Assembly: GCA_020849895.1 (NCBI GenBank)
Contig: JADZFN010000064.1
Location: 1 to 64,000 of the forward strand
Origin: Verrucomicrobiia bacterium
GTDB taxonomy: Bacteria; Verrucomicrobiota; Verrucomicrobiia; JABWAM01
DNA: 64,000 bases
Direction of reading: 5' to 3'
Positions 38,131 to 48,569 of this stretch are shown here, piece after piece. A program made the translations under genes and the position numbers. Below the pieces are notes generated by a model that was given only the letters and a program-made list of their open reading frames with translations, was not told where the DNA came from and ran no database searches. The first letter of the stretch is position 1. Every line of letters begins with the position of its first letter.

Positions 38131-38853
38131 TCATCCGGCGATTCCTCCGCGCGCAGCCTGAAGAAACGAGGCGAAAAGCGCCGCTGCGACCTCCTCGTTG
38201 CGCGTCATGCGCTCGGGATGGAACTGCACCCCGAGCCAGAATGTGCACCGAGGATTTTCGATCGCCTCGAGGATTCCGTCCGCCGCCGTGGCGCCGGCGA
38301 CCAAGCCTGGAGGAATCGTCACGAGCGCTTGATGATGATGGCTGTTCACTTCGATTTTTCCCGCCGTTTTCATGGCGACCGAAAGACGGCTGCCCGGAGC
38401 CACTTCGATCGCATGGTGAACGTCTCCTTCTTGTCCCCGGTGGACGACCTCCCTCGCGCCGGGGTCGTGGTGCTTCTTCCAAACCGGAAGGTCTGGGATC
38501 AGGCGTCCTCCGGCGAATGCACCCATCACCTGCAGCCCCCGGCAGATTCCGAGCACAGGGAGATCCCGTTCCGCCGCCCAGGCGAGCAGTCTCAATTCGA
38601 ACGCCTCGCGTTCGGGTTCGATCCTGCCGAGTGTCGCGCGCTCTGCGGCATCCGGCGCGTGCGCGTAATGCGCCTCCGTCAGGTCGCCCCCGCCCGTGAG
38701 GAGGAGGCCGTGGATGCCGTCCAGGGAAAGAGGTTCTTCCGGCTTCGCGAGGCGCCATGCGGCGCCGTGCTGTTCCAGCGCTCGAAGGTAATTGGCGTTG
38801 CGGTCTTCGCCGCGGGTCGAGACGACAGCGATGATCGGAGGCGCCGCTTTCAC
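38131..38853 (-). CDS. Class I glutamine amidotransferase / gamma-glutamyl-GABA hydrolase family
   Basis: LLLTGGGDLTEAHYA, LPVLGICRGLQVMGAFAGGRLIPDLP (nucleophile Cys), EVNSHHHQALVTIPPGLVAGATAADGILEAIENPRCTFWLGVQFHPE. GTG start assumed (GTGA overlap with the upstream gene). Confidence 0.9.
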   Translation of the reverse strand: MKAAPPIIAVVSTRGEDRNANYLRALEQHGAAWRLAKPEEPLSLDGIHGLLLTGGGDLTEAHYAHAPDAAERATLGRIEPEREAFELRLLAWAAERDLPVLGICRGLQVMGAFAGGRLIPDLPVWKKHHDPGAREVVHRGQEGDVHHAIEVAPGSRLSVAMKTAGKIEVNSHHHQALVTIPPGLVAGATAADGILEAIENPRCTFWLGVQFHPERMTRNEEVAAALFASFLQAARGGIAG

Positions 38854-39557
38854 CAGGGTCTCAAGGCCCGTGGCGTTCCGAGAATTTCGGAGAGAAGCAC
38901 CGCCCGACGCGCGCTTTCGCGCGAACGGAACGTCGCGGGATCGAAACGCGGGGCGGTGCGTTCGGAAACAATCTCCACCGCCGAGGGCGGCGCCGCCTCG
39001 CGCAGTTCGGTGTGGGTGACTTCGATCTCGCGGTGCAGTGTTTCGCGGTTGCGATCGAGTTCGGCTCGCAGGTTGGGCGCGATCTCCGCCAAGGACGGCG
39101 CGTGCGGCCCTTCGGAGGAAAGCTCCGCCTCGGGCATGGGCGGTGGAGCGCTCCGGGACGGTTTGCGGGGAAAGGGAGAGGTTCTGGAAACGGGCCGCTG
39201 CGGGACGAACACCGGTCGCGCGGCGTCCGGTCTCGGCGCAGACGCGGGTTGAGCCATGGGGGGAGGAGGCGCCTCCTGTGCGCGCCGCGTTTCCTCGAGG
39301 AACCGTCGAATCTGATGCTCGAGATCGGGAGCGGTCTTTGGGGCGGATGGCGGACTCGGCGCGGGATGGGTGGACGAACCGCCGCTTTTCGGAGCGAGGC
39401 GTCGAGGCGGCGGCGGAGCCTCCTCCGATTCGGGCGCGCCCCACTTGCCCCGCTTGCTCAGCGCAGAAAGGATCGCAACGACGACGAAAAACAGAAGGCC
39501 GAGGAGGTCTCCCGCCGAAGCCGGCGCGATCGGAGAAATGTTCGAGAAAGCGAACAT
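38850..39557 (-). CDS. Membrane-anchored Pro-rich hypothetical protein
   Basis: 235 aa; N-terminal TM (DLLGLLFFVVVAILSAL), then long Pro/Ala/Arg-rich low-complexity region; within the floA cluster. Confidence 0.65.
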   Translation of the reverse strand: MFAFSNISPIAPASAGDLLGLLFFVVVAILSALSKRGKWGAPESEEAPPPPRRLAPKSGGSSTHPAPSPPSAPKTAPDLEHQIRRFLEETRRAQEAPPPPMAQPASAPRPDAARPVFVPQRPVSRTSPFPRKPSRSAPPPMPEAELSSEGPHAPSLAEIAPNLRAELDRNRETLHREIEVTHTELREAAPPSAVEIVSERTAPRFDPATFRSRESARRAVLLSEILGTPRALRPW

Positions 39558-39608
39558 GCCGTCAGCTCCGTCGTGGAAATCGGCGGCGCCTGGTCTTCCG
39601 CGGCGAGG

Positions 39609-40628
39609 TCAGGCGCCGGGGCTTTTCGGCGAAGCTTCTCCGGCGATGCTGCCGCGCATCGCGGTGTCTGCCTGGATGTTCTGCATCCGGTAATAATCCA
39701 TGATGCCGAGCTTGCCGGCGCGCAACGCCTCCGCGAAGGCGCGCGGAATTTCCGCCTCAGCTTCCACGACCTTCGCGCGCATCTCCTGCGTGCGCGCCTT
39801 CATTTCCTGTTCGAGGGCGACGGCGGTGGTGCGGCGCACCTCGGCGCGCGCCTGGGCGACACGCTTGTCCGCCTCGGCCTGTTCGGCCTGAAGTTTGGCG
39901 CCCACGTTCTCCCCCACGTCCACGTCCGCCACGTCAATCGAGAGGATTTCGTAGGCGGTGCCGGAGTCGAGACCTTTCTCGAGACAGCGTTTGGAGATCA
40001 TGTCGGGGTTCTCCAGTACTTCCTTGTAGCTTTCCGCCGAACCGATGGTCGTCACGATGCCTTCGCCCACGCGCGCGATGATCGTCTCTTCCGTCGCGCC
40101 GCCGACGAAGCGTTCGAGGTGCGTGCGCACCGTCACGCGCGCCTTTACCTTGAGCTGGATGCCGTCCTTGGCCACGGCGTCAATCGTCGTCCGCACCTGC
40201 TGCTGCTGGCTCGGGCAATCAATCACGCGCGGGTTCACGCTCGTGATCACCGCCTCAAAGACCGTCTTGCCCGACTGCTGCGTCGCGAGGTCGATGGCCG
40301 TCGCGCGCTTGAAATCCAGGGGCAGGCTCGCCTTGTCCGCCGCGATGAGCGCGCGCACGACCATCGGGACGTTCCCGCCCGCCTGATAGTGCGCCACGAG
40401 CAGGTCGGTCGTCACGGGGATGCCCGCTTTGACCGCGAAGATCCGGTTGTCCACGATCAGACCGACCGGGACGCGCTGGAGCTTCATCCCGATGAGCTCC
40501 ATGAGTCCGACCGGCGCTCCCGCGACGAGCGCGCGGATATAGACCGAGGCGAACGAAAGGAACACGCCGATGAAGATCAACGCGAGGATCGCGCCGATGC
40601 CGAAGAGGATGCCGGTGATGGGAATCAT
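39609..40628 (-). CDS. floA: Flotillin-like protein FloA
   Basis: N-terminal [20 protein letters not shown]-like start, [89 protein letters not shown]. Confidence 0.96.
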   Translation of the reverse strand: MIPITGILFGIGAILALIFIGVFLSFASVYIRALVAGAPVGLMELIGMKLQRVPVGLIVDNRIFAVKAGIPVTTDLLVAHYQAGGNVPMVVRALIAADKASLPLDFKRATAIDLATQQSGKTVFEAVITSVNPRVIDCPSQQQQVRTTIDAVAKDGIQLKVKARVTVRTHLERFVGGATEETIIARVGEGIVTTIGSAESYKEVLENPDMISKRCLEKGLDSGTAYEILSIDVADVDVGENVGAKLQAEQAEADKRVAQARAEVRRTTAVALEQEMKARTQEMRAKVVEAEAEIPRAFAEALRAGKLGIMDYYRMQNIQADTAMRGSIAGEASPKSPGA

Positions 40629-40656
40629 GGAGGGAAGGTGGGGGTTGAGGTCAGGT

Positions 40657-41130
40657 TCAGGAGGCGTCGTCGAGTTTTCGGACGAAGACGCGATTGCCTT
40701 CGACGCGGACCACTTTGATCCGCGCCCCCTGGGAGATCAAGCCGGATTCCGCCACGGCATCCACGCGCCGTCCGTCGAGGCCGATCGTGCCTGCGGGGCG
40801 CAGCAGGGTGAGCGCCTCGCCTTCCCGGTCGAGGAGGGCGTCGAGGGCGTCGGCGGACTTGCTCGAGGCGAGGTCGCGGCTCGTGATCAAGCTCCGCCCG
40901 CTCCGGGTGCGGGGGAAGACGATCAGCCAGACTCCCATCCCGAGCGCGCTGGCGATCGCGAGCGCGGCGAGAGCCAGATTGCCGGCGACAGCGCCGTACT
41001 TTGCATAGGTCAGCCCCACGGCGAGGGCGAGGCAGATCCCGCCGGCCACGCCGATCACCACTCCGGGCAGAAATAGCTCCAGACAAACGAGAAGGACGCC
41101 GAGGATGGAGAAGAGGAGGATCCAGGACAT
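40657..41130 (-). CDS. NfeD family protein
   Basis: TMs ([40 protein letters not shown]) plus C-terminal OB domain ([41 protein letters not shown]). Confidence 0.9.
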   Translation of the reverse strand: MSWILLFSILGVLLVCLELFLPGVVIGVAGGICLALAVGLTYAKYGAVAGNLALAALAIASALGMGVWLIVFPRTRSGRSLITSRDLASSKSADALDALLDREGEALTLLRPAGTIGLDGRRVDAVAESGLISQGARIKVVRVEGNRVFVRKLDDAS

Positions 41131-41247
41131 GGGGCGAGGGCCCGAGTCTGAGACCGTTGCATTCGCATCGCAAGCCTTGAAACCTTGCGCCTTCATTCCG
41201 GGCGGGGCGGCTGAGGGTCGGGCTCCTCGATTGTCATTTCACGCGGA

Positions 41248-42942
41248 ATGAGGCACGGTTTCGCCATCATGAGATCCGACATCGTCAAGAAAGGCTTCGA
41301 TCGCGCCCCGCATCGGGGGTTGCTCCGCGCCACGGGCGTCATCCGGACCGAAGCCGATTTCGACAAGCCGTTCATCGGCATTGCCAACTCCTACACCGAC
41401 GTTGTGCCCGGCCACGTCCACCTCAAGAAGTTCGCCGAGGTGGTGAAGACGTCGGTCCGCAAGGCGGGCGGCGTGCCTTTCGAGTTCAACACCATCGCCG
41501 TGGACGACGGGATCGCCATGGGCCACATCGGCATGCGCTATTCGCTGCCGAGCCGCGAGCTGATCGCGGACGCCGTGGAGACGATGGTCGAGGCGCATCG
41601 TTTCGATGCGCTGATCTGCGTCTCCAACTGCGACAAGATCACACCGGGCATGCTCCTCGCCGCCGTGCGCGTGAACATCCCGACCCTTTTCGTCACGGGC
41701 GGCCCGATGTCCGCCGGGAAAAATCCTGACGGAAGCTCCTCCGACCTCATCACGATCTTCGAGGGAGTCGGCAAGGTGCAGGCGGGCGAAATGACGACCC
41801 AGAAGCTGCTCGAAATCGAGAAGCTCGCCTGTCCGACCTGCGGCTCGTGTTCGGGGATGTTCACCGCCAACACGATGAATTGCATCCTCGAGACGCTTGG
41901 ATTGGCCCTGCCCGGCAACGGGACGGTGCTCGCCATGGACGCCCGCCGCAGGAAGCTCGCCCGCGCTGCGGGCAGGCAGATCATGAAGGTCCTCGAGAAG
42001 AACATTTGCCCGCGCGATCTCGTGACGGCGGAAACCCTCGACAATGCCTATGCGTTCGACATGGCGGTGGGCGGCTCGACGAACACCGTGCTCCACGTCG
42101 CGGCGCTCGCGCGCGAGGCCGGCGTGGATTATCCGCTCCAACGCCTCAACGAAGTTTCCGCGCGCACTCCGTGCATCTGCAAGCTCGCGCCCGCGCGGCC
42201 GGATGCGCATCTCGAGGACCTGGACCGCGCCGGCGGCGTGGCGGCGATCCTGAAGGAGCTTTCGCGAAAGAAGGGAGTGATCCACCTCGACACGATCACC
42301 TGCACCGGCAAGACGCTCGGGAAAAACATCGTTCGCGCGGCGATCCGGGACGAGACGATCATTCGGAGGATCGAAGATCCGTTCACCGCCGACGGCGGAC
42401 TGGCGGCGCTGTTCGGAAACCTCGCGCCCGAGGGGTCGGTCATCAAGTCGGCGGGCGTGGACCCAGAGTGCTTCGTCTTCGAAGGCTCGGCGATCGTGTT
42501 CGAGTCCCAGGACGAATGCCTTGCGGCACTCGCGAAGCGCGAGGTGAAGCCCGGTCACGTGGTCGTGATCCGATACGAGGGGCCGCGCGGCGGCCCCGGC
42601 ATGCCGGAGATGCTCGCGCCCACCTCGCAGATCAAGGGGCAGGGGCTCGGGAAACAGGTGGCCCTCATCACGGACGGGCGTTTCTCGGGGGGCACGGCGG
42701 GGACCTGCCTCGGTCACATCAGCCCCGAAGCGGCCGAGGGCGGCCCCATCGCGCTCGTGAAGAACGGCGACCGCATCCGCATTGACATCCCGGCGAGGAA
42801 GATCTCCCTCCTTGTGGACGACGCGGAACTCGCGCGACGCAAGGCGGAGTGGCGGGCGCCCGCTCCGAAGATCACGCGCGGCTGGCTCGGCCGCTACGCC
42901 CGGATGGTCACGAGCGCCAGCAAGGGCGGCGTGATGGAGTGA
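41248..42942 (+). CDS. ilvD: Dihydroxy-acid dehydratase
   Basis: [103 protein letters not shown]. Confidence 0.98.
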   Translation: MRHGFAIMRSDIVKKGFDRAPHRGLLRATGVIRTEADFDKPFIGIANSYTDVVPGHVHLKKFAEVVKTSVRKAGGVPFEFNTIAVDDGIAMGHIGMRYSLPSRELIADAVETMVEAHRFDALICVSNCDKITPGMLLAAVRVNIPTLFVTGGPMSAGKNPDGSSSDLITIFEGVGKVQAGEMTTQKLLEIEKLACPTCGSCSGMFTANTMNCILETLGLALPGNGTVLAMDARRRKLARAAGRQIMKVLEKNICPRDLVTAETLDNAYAFDMAVGGSTNTVLHVAALAREAGVDYPLQRLNEVSARTPCICKLAPARPDAHLEDLDRAGGVAAILKELSRKKGVIHLDTITCTGKTLGKNIVRAAIRDETIIRRIEDPFTADGGLAALFGNLAPEGSVIKSAGVDPECFVFEGSAIVFESQDECLAALAKREVKPGHVVVIRYEGPRGGPGMPEMLAPTSQIKGQGLGKQVALITDGRFSGGTAGTCLGHISPEAAEGGPIALVKNGDRIRIDIPARKISLLVDDAELARRKAEWRAPAPKITRGWLGRYARMVTSASKGGVME

Positions 42943-43135
42943 GCGCGGATGGCGGGCGCAGGGCGGCTGTCCTCGGCCGGGCCAGTTCCGAGATCGTCCA
43001 GCCCGAGGGCGTTTGAGGCTGGGCCGATCCGTTTTCGTATTTCTGGTCGGCGCCCACGAATCCGTCGCGTCCTCGCCGGCGGCGTCGCAGTGGATTCTGA
43101 TTGAAAGGACGTGAAGGCGCGACCAGCATGGCGAC

Positions 43136-44146
43136 GTGAAACGCAAGAAGAATGCCCGACGAAGCCGCGTCGCCGCCTCGCCCATCCTCACCGAGAAGAC
43201 GCAGCAAGTCTTCTCTCGCCTCAGCCGGGTACTGGGCTATCCGTTCCTTTCCTACTGGACTTCGACAGGAGGGTCGATCTGCCAGAACGACGTGATGGCG
43301 ATGGCGCAGCTCCTCCGCGGGCAGAAACCGGGCAAACGCCTCGGCCTCTTCATTAAATCCGAAGGAGGCAACCCCGAAGCCGCGCTCCGCCTCGTCCATC
43401 TGATGCGCAACTACTTCGAGCGGCTCGTCCTCTTCGCCCCGTTCGAGTGCGCGTCGGCGGCCACGATGGTTGCCCTCGGCGCCGACGAGATCCACATGGG
43501 TTCCACCTCCTTCCTCACTGCGGTGGACACCTCGCTCAAGCACGAGCTTTCCCCGATGGATCCGAGGAACAACCAGGTCTCCGTGAGTCACGATGAAGTG
43601 ATCCGCATCCTACGCCTGTGGAGCGAGCAGCGTTCGAAGGAAAACCCGTATCCCGAGGTCTACAAATATCTGCATCCGCTCGTGATCGGCTCGCTCGATC
43701 GTTCGAGCTCGCTTTCGATCCGGATCTGCGAAGAGCTCCTCGGCTATCACATGCGCGACGCCGCGCGCGCGCGGCGCATCAGTCGCGACCTCAACTCCGC
43801 TTATCCGTCGCACTCCTACCCGATTACGATCCGTGAGGCGCGCCGCCTCGGGCTCAAGGTTTGCGCCATCGAAAAGGAGGTGGAATCGCTCCTCCACGAG
43901 CTCAACGACCTCTACTCCACGATGTCTCAGCCGCTCGTGAAAGATTACGACGAGTCGAACAGTCACAACAACGAAATCTGCAACCTCCTCGAACGCCCCG
44001 GCGCCCAAGTCTACTATCAGGTGGACAAAGACTGGCACTACACGAAGGACGAGCGCCGATGGCAGGCTCTCAACGACAAATCGGCGTGGCACATCGTCGA
44101 GCGAGCCGGTCGGCGCTGGGTGAACAAGACCTTCTTCATCCGCTGA
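43136..44146 (+). CDS. ClpP/crotonase-fold serine protease (SDH proteinase-like)
   Basis: LGLFIKSEGGNPEAALRLVHLMRNYFERLVLFAPFECASAATMVALGADEIHMGSTSFLTAVD: substrate-binding SEGG and nucleophile SAAT motifs. Confidence 0.75.
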   Translation: MKRKKNARRSRVAASPILTEKTQQVFSRLSRVLGYPFLSYWTSTGGSICQNDVMAMAQLLRGQKPGKRLGLFIKSEGGNPEAALRLVHLMRNYFERLVLFAPFECASAATMVALGADEIHMGSTSFLTAVDTSLKHELSPMDPRNNQVSVSHDEVIRILRLWSEQRSKENPYPEVYKYLHPLVIGSLDRSSSLSIRICEELLGYHMRDAARARRISRDLNSAYPSHSYPITIREARRLGLKVCAIEKEVESLLHELNDLYSTMSQPLVKDYDESNSHNNEICNLLERPGAQVYYQVDKDWHYTKDERRWQALNDKSAWHIVERAGRRWVNKTFFIR

Positions 44147-44151
44147 TCCTT

Positions 44152-45156
44152 ATGGCCCGCCTTCCGAAAGCCCTGCGGCAAGGCATCCGTCTGCTCGATG
44201 TTCATACGCATTCCGGCATCTCTCCGTTCCTCTACCTGACCCACGCCTTTCCTTACTGCCAGGGCCTGCGCGATGCGCAGGAGCAGAACGTCCGCGCCGG
44301 GGTGACGCACGCAGTGGTGTTCCCGTTGTGCGAGACGCTCGGGTATCATCTCCCCTCGCTCGCGCGCGGCAAAGTCCGCCTGGGCGGCGGGATCGGAAAC
44401 GCCCCGTTCGAGTTCGAGAACACGCATCTGCTCCGCCAGATCTACGAAATGTTTCCTCAGAGCCGCGCGATGTTCATCCCCTTCGTGATGGCCGACGCGC
44501 TGCGCGAGACGCGGAATCAGGTCCGCATCCTGGAGAAGCTCATCGGCACATGGCCGTTCTACGGGATCAAGATCCATCCTCGAGCCACGCAGGCGCGGAT
44601 GGCCGCGCTCGGACGCGAGGGGCGGCCGATTCTCGAGTTCGCCCGCGCGCACGATCTGCCCTTCCTGATCCACGCGGCATGGCCGGGGTCGGCGGACCCG
44701 CTTTCGAATCTGAACGACCTTTTCGTGCTGGCCCGCGCCCATCCGAAACTCCGCTTCTGCGGCGCGCATTTCGCGAGCTTTCATCTCCCGACGTTCGAGG
44801 AGGCCGGCCGCCTCGACAACGTCTGGATTGACAGCGCCGCGATGGTCATCGGATGCGAGTGCGTCCGCTTGAAGAACGGCGTCTATGAGTCGGGCCCGCG
44901 GAAGATCCCTGCCGACTATCGCGATCCCCCCGCCGTCTTCGCTGCAATCGCCCGCCGGTTTCCCGACACGTTCATGTGGGGTTCGGACAATCCGTTTCAC
45001 ACCTGGGTCAGCGCGCAACGCCTCGCGAACGGGCGCTGGATCCGGTGTCGTCTCTGGAGCAGCCTCGAACAGGAAGTGCACCTGCTCCGCGACGTGAAGG
45101 GCGCGCTCCGCCGCAAGATGGCGTTCGAGAACGCCCTGCGCTTCCTCGAAGGCTGA
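44152..45156 (+). CDS. Amidohydrolase-family (TIM-barrel, TatD/amidohydrolase_2-like) protein
   Basis: IRLLDVHTHSGISPF, FYGIKIHPRATQARM, LPFLIHAAWPGSADPLSNL, LRFCGAHFASFHLPTFEEA, FMWGSDNPFHTW metal-site motifs. Confidence 0.85.
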   Translation: MARLPKALRQGIRLLDVHTHSGISPFLYLTHAFPYCQGLRDAQEQNVRAGVTHAVVFPLCETLGYHLPSLARGKVRLGGGIGNAPFEFENTHLLRQIYEMFPQSRAMFIPFVMADALRETRNQVRILEKLIGTWPFYGIKIHPRATQARMAALGREGRPILEFARAHDLPFLIHAAWPGSADPLSNLNDLFVLARAHPKLRFCGAHFASFHLPTFEEAGRLDNVWIDSAAMVIGCECVRLKNGVYESGPRKIPADYRDPPAVFAAIARRFPDTFMWGSDNPFHTWVSAQRLANGRWIRCRLWSSLEQEVHLLRDVKGALRRKMAFENALRFLEG

Positions 45157-45208
45157 CGCCTCCCGCCCGCGTCTCGGAGGGAGGAGGCGGAGACTTTGAC
45201 GCGAAGCG

Positions 45209-46675
45209 TTAAGCTTTTCCTTCGCTCCGCAGCGAGAAGCGCGCGCGATTCATCGCCTTCCAACGGGCGTGGCGTTCTGCGCTGAGGTGGACGCCGGTGG
45301 GCGAGGGGATCCATTGGCGTCCCTCGCTTTCCGAACGCGGGATGAGACGCCCTCGCGCGAGGCGGGCCGCACCGTCGAGGGCGTCACCGGTGCCCCGCCG
45401 CACCGGACGTTCCAGAATGTCGGCCATAAGTTGCAGACGGAAATCGGGCTGGCTGCCGCCGCCGATAGCGCACACGCGATCGAGACGGGCTCCGGCGTCC
45501 ATGTCGTCGAAAATGAGATCCCGCAACGCGAACAGGATCCCTTCGTAGACCGCGCGCGCCATCTCGGAGAGGCCGGCTTCCGCCGACCAGGCGTTCGGGC
45601 CGCGAATCGCGGAAGGGAAAAAAAGGGGCGAGGTGGACGGATCGGCGTATGCCGCTTCCCGGGCGAAATCATCGGGGGTCGCCCCCGGCATGAGGCGTTC
45701 GCGCGCCCAGTCCAGGGCCGCGCACCCCTTGTCGTGCGTGGCCAGCTCGTAAAATCCGCCGTGCGGCCACGGTCCCCAGAGAGTGAACGGGTGGTAGGGG
45801 CCGGGGTTTTCGCCGGCGCAGCGGTAGACGACCAGGGCGGTTCCGAGGGTCGCAAGCCATTCGCCTGCAACGCAGTCGTTGCCCATCGCCCCGCAGGTCT
45901 GGTCGTTTCCTGCGAAGACCACGCGCGCCTCGGCGGGGAGCGGGAAATCCGGGTGCGTGCAGCGGAGGGGGACACCGGCGCCGGCTGCGGCCAGATCCGG
46001 CATCGAAACCGCCTCGAGGCCAATTGCGGCGAGGGCCTCGCTCCACCATCCGCCGGTTTGGAGCGAATAGAGTCCGCTCATGGCCGCGAGATTCGGGTCC
46101 ATCGCGTTGAGGCCGGCGAGGCGGAGCGCGAGAAAACCGGGCAGGGAAGCCATCCTCCGGCCGTCCGCGAAGGCCGCGGGCCAACAGCGTTTTGCCCAGA
46201 GCATTTTCGCGAGTTGAAGCTGTGAAACGGCGGAGCCGAGGCTGCAGTGCCGGTGAAAATCGCGCGCCAGGCGGCGCCCCAATTCCTCGGCTTCAGCGGA
46301 GGCCCGTTGGTCGAGCCAGCTGAGGAGCGGCATGAATGCGCGCCCCGCGTCGTCGCAGATCGTGAACGTCTGCGCCTGGCTGGCGAAGGTGAGCGTTCCG
46401 AGGGCTTCGGGCGCGAGTCCGGCGGCGCGGCTCACGCCCCGCAGCGTCCGCAGCGCCGTTTCCCAGGTCTCCTCGGGATCGAGTTCGACGCGGACTCCGT
46501 CGTTCAGGGAGTAGCGGACAGCTTCCGTGTGATCCGCGAGGCGCCGCCCTCCGGCATCGAAGATGGCGGCCTTGAAATTTGTCGAACCGCAGTCGAAGGC
46601 GAGGAGGAAATCGCGGGAGGCAGGATTCACGAGAACGACGATTCTTATTCCACAACTTTCGCCGGAGGGAAACAA
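45209..46675 (-). CDS. FGGY-family carbohydrate kinase
   Basis: FLLAFDCGSTNFKAAIFDAGGR, VFAGNDQTCGAMGNDCVAGEWLATLGTALVVY, LDRVCAIGGGSQPDFRLQLMADILERPVRR. Confidence 0.93.
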   Translation of the reverse strand: MFPSGESCGIRIVVLVNPASRDFLLAFDCGSTNFKAAIFDAGGRRLADHTEAVRYSLNDGVRVELDPEETWETALRTLRGVSRAAGLAPEALGTLTFASQAQTFTICDDAGRAFMPLLSWLDQRASAEAEELGRRLARDFHRHCSLGSAVSQLQLAKMLWAKRCWPAAFADGRRMASLPGFLALRLAGLNAMDPNLAAMSGLYSLQTGGWWSEALAAIGLEAVSMPDLAAAGAGVPLRCTHPDFPLPAEARVVFAGNDQTCGAMGNDCVAGEWLATLGTALVVYRCAGENPGPYHPFTLWGPWPHGGFYELATHDKGCAALDWARERLMPGATPDDFAREAAYADPSTSPLFFPSAIRGPNAWSAEAGLSEMARAVYEGILFALRDLIFDDMDAGARLDRVCAIGGGSQPDFRLQLMADILERPVRRGTGDALDGAARLARGRLIPRSESEGRQWIPSPTGVHLSAERHARWKAMNRARFSLRSEGKA

Positions 46676-46788
46676 GCCCGGAACCTCCCTTGATCCTCGA
46701 CAGTCCTCAGGCGCGACACGCTTTTCTCGAGACCTTCCGGGCGCAAGATTGACGGCGCGAGGCGAGTGAGGCAGGATGCACCGCTCGC

Positions 46789-48432
46789 ATGATCACCCAT
46801 TTTCAACGCGTGATCCATCGCCATGGGCGTTGGATTTTCGGCATTCTCCTCGGGATCATCATCGTCGCGTTCGTGCTTTGGGATTACGCCGGCGTCCAAC
46901 ACCGTACGGGGCCGCATGCGGCGGCGGCGTCGCGCCTCTACGGCCGCCGGATCAGCCCGCGCGATCTCGACGTCGCAATGCGGCTCACGTTGCTCAACCT
47001 GTTGATGATGAGCGGGCGGGAAGTGCGGATGAACGACCGCGCCCGGGCGCTTGTCGAGGAGCAGACGCTCCAGCGGTTGGCGCTCGTGGAGAAGGCCCGG
47101 CGGATGGGTCTCGCTGTGAGCGATGCCGAAGTGCTGGAAACGGCGCGCCAGTGGTTCTCGAAGGACGGCCAGTTCAACCCCAGCGCCTACGCCCAGTTCG
47201 TGTCCGAGGTCCTCGCGCCGCGACGGCTCTCCGAAGGCGATTTCGAGGAGATGGCGCGCGAGACGCTCCTGCTCCGAAAGCTCTTCGCGCTCGTGGGTTC
47301 GAGCGCCAAGGTGACCGATGGAGAAGCCGTCGCGTTCACCAAGGAAAACCTCGAGCGGATCAGCGCGGTCGTCTGCCGTTTCGACGCCGCGGAGTTTCTC
47401 GCGGAAAGCAAGCCGACTGAGGCGCAGGTCGCGGATTTTTACGCGAAGCATCCCGACCTCTTTCGCACCCCGGAACGGGTGCGCGCAGCTTACGTCCTTT
47501 TTCCGATCGAACCCGAAAAGATCGCGCCGACCGACGCAGAGCTTGCGGAGGTGTATGAGGCGAGCCGCGCGGTGCTGACGACGCCCGACGGCAGGGTGCG
47601 CCCGATGAGTGAGGTGGCAGACGCCCTCCGCATCCAGGTGAAACGGCGCAAGGCGCGCGAGGCGGCCGCCAAGCGGGCGACCGAACTGACCGTGAAGCTC
47701 GTGCCCGAGCCGGGCAAGGAACCGCCCTCGTTTGAGGCGCTTGTGCGCGCCGAGGGCTTGGTCTTAAAGGAAACGGGGTTCATGACTCCGCAGGAGCTGC
47801 CTTCCGGCATCAAGGCGCCGGAGTTCGCCGCCGCGGCGCACGCGCTCGGGCCTGAAAATTCGATCAGCGACCCTGTGCCGCTCGGAGAGACCGCCTTCGC
47901 AGTGATCAAGTTTCTCGAACGTCAGCCGAGCGTGCTTCCTTCTCTGGAAAACGTGCGCGATGCGGTAAGAGGCGCCTGCGCGGCCGAGCTCGCCGTGACC
48001 CGGGCGCGCGAGGTCGGCGCGAGGAAACGCGCGGAACTCCAGGCGGCGCTCGACGAGGGGAAGCCGTTCCTCGCGACGACGGCGGCGCTCGGCCTCAAGC
48101 CGATCCCGCTTCCGGTCTTCAGCGCGTTGGAGACGCCGCCGCGCGACCGCGGCGAGGCGCTGGTGCGGCGTGCCGCGATCCTGCTGCCCGCGGGCGGGGT
48201 GGGGGACTTCATTCCTTCCTCAACCGGAGGTTTTTTCGTCCATGTGCTCTCGCGTCAGCCGGTGAAATCCGACGAGGTGGCCAACCATCTTGCCGAGATG
48301 AAGCAGGGGCTCCTTCAGATGCGGCAGCAGCAGATCGTCGCCGATTTTCAGCAGGCGACTTTGCGCGAGGCCTTCGGCGAGGCGTTTGTCGGCGGACGCA
48401 AGACGGCGGAAGTCGAGGAGTCCGAAGAATAG
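46789..48432 (+). CDS. SurA/PpiD-like periplasmic folding factor
   Basis: N-terminal membrane anchor (RWIFGILLGIIIVAFVLW), SurA_N-like helices (VSDAEVLETARQWFSKDGQFNPSAYAQFV), RVRAAYVLFPIEPEK, PPIC-like C-terminal half. Confidence 0.82.
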   Translation: MITHFQRVIHRHGRWIFGILLGIIIVAFVLWDYAGVQHRTGPHAAAASRLYGRRISPRDLDVAMRLTLLNLLMMSGREVRMNDRARALVEEQTLQRLALVEKARRMGLAVSDAEVLETARQWFSKDGQFNPSAYAQFVSEVLAPRRLSEGDFEEMARETLLLRKLFALVGSSAKVTDGEAVAFTKENLERISAVVCRFDAAEFLAESKPTEAQVADFYAKHPDLFRTPERVRAAYVLFPIEPEKIAPTDAELAEVYEASRAVLTTPDGRVRPMSEVADALRIQVKRRKAREAAAKRATELTVKLVPEPGKEPPSFEALVRAEGLVLKETGFMTPQELPSGIKAPEFAAAAHALGPENSISDPVPLGETAFAVIKFLERQPSVLPSLENVRDAVRGACAAELAVTRAREVGARKRAELQAALDEGKPFLATTAALGLKPIPLPVFSALETPPRDRGEALVRRAAILLPAGGVGDFIPSSTGGFFVHVLSRQPVKSDEVANHLAEMKQGLLQMRQQQIVADFQQATLREAFGEAFVGGRKTAEVEESEE

Positions 48433-48569
48433 CGCGGGGACCGTGCCGCGGATGCGCGACAGGATCTCGCTGGCCAACCGTTCGCCTGCTTGGGGACTCA
48501 TGGAGACCGCCTTTCCAGCAAAGCTTCTTCGCCTTGAGTTTCTGCACGAAGGCGTGGGGCTTCCTCCTC

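Noticed and set aside
38854-39444. N-terminal extension of the amidotransferase ORF (38131..39444)
   Set aside because: Overlaps the 235-aa Pro-rich ORF in another frame; the GATase domain starts at about 38853 with a GTGA coupling.
39012-40718. 568-aa plus-strand ORF
   Set aside because: Antisense shadow of floA and the Pro-rich gene; RHD-rich composition.
41239-43191. 650-aa minus-strand ORF
   Set aside because: Antisense shadow of ilvD.
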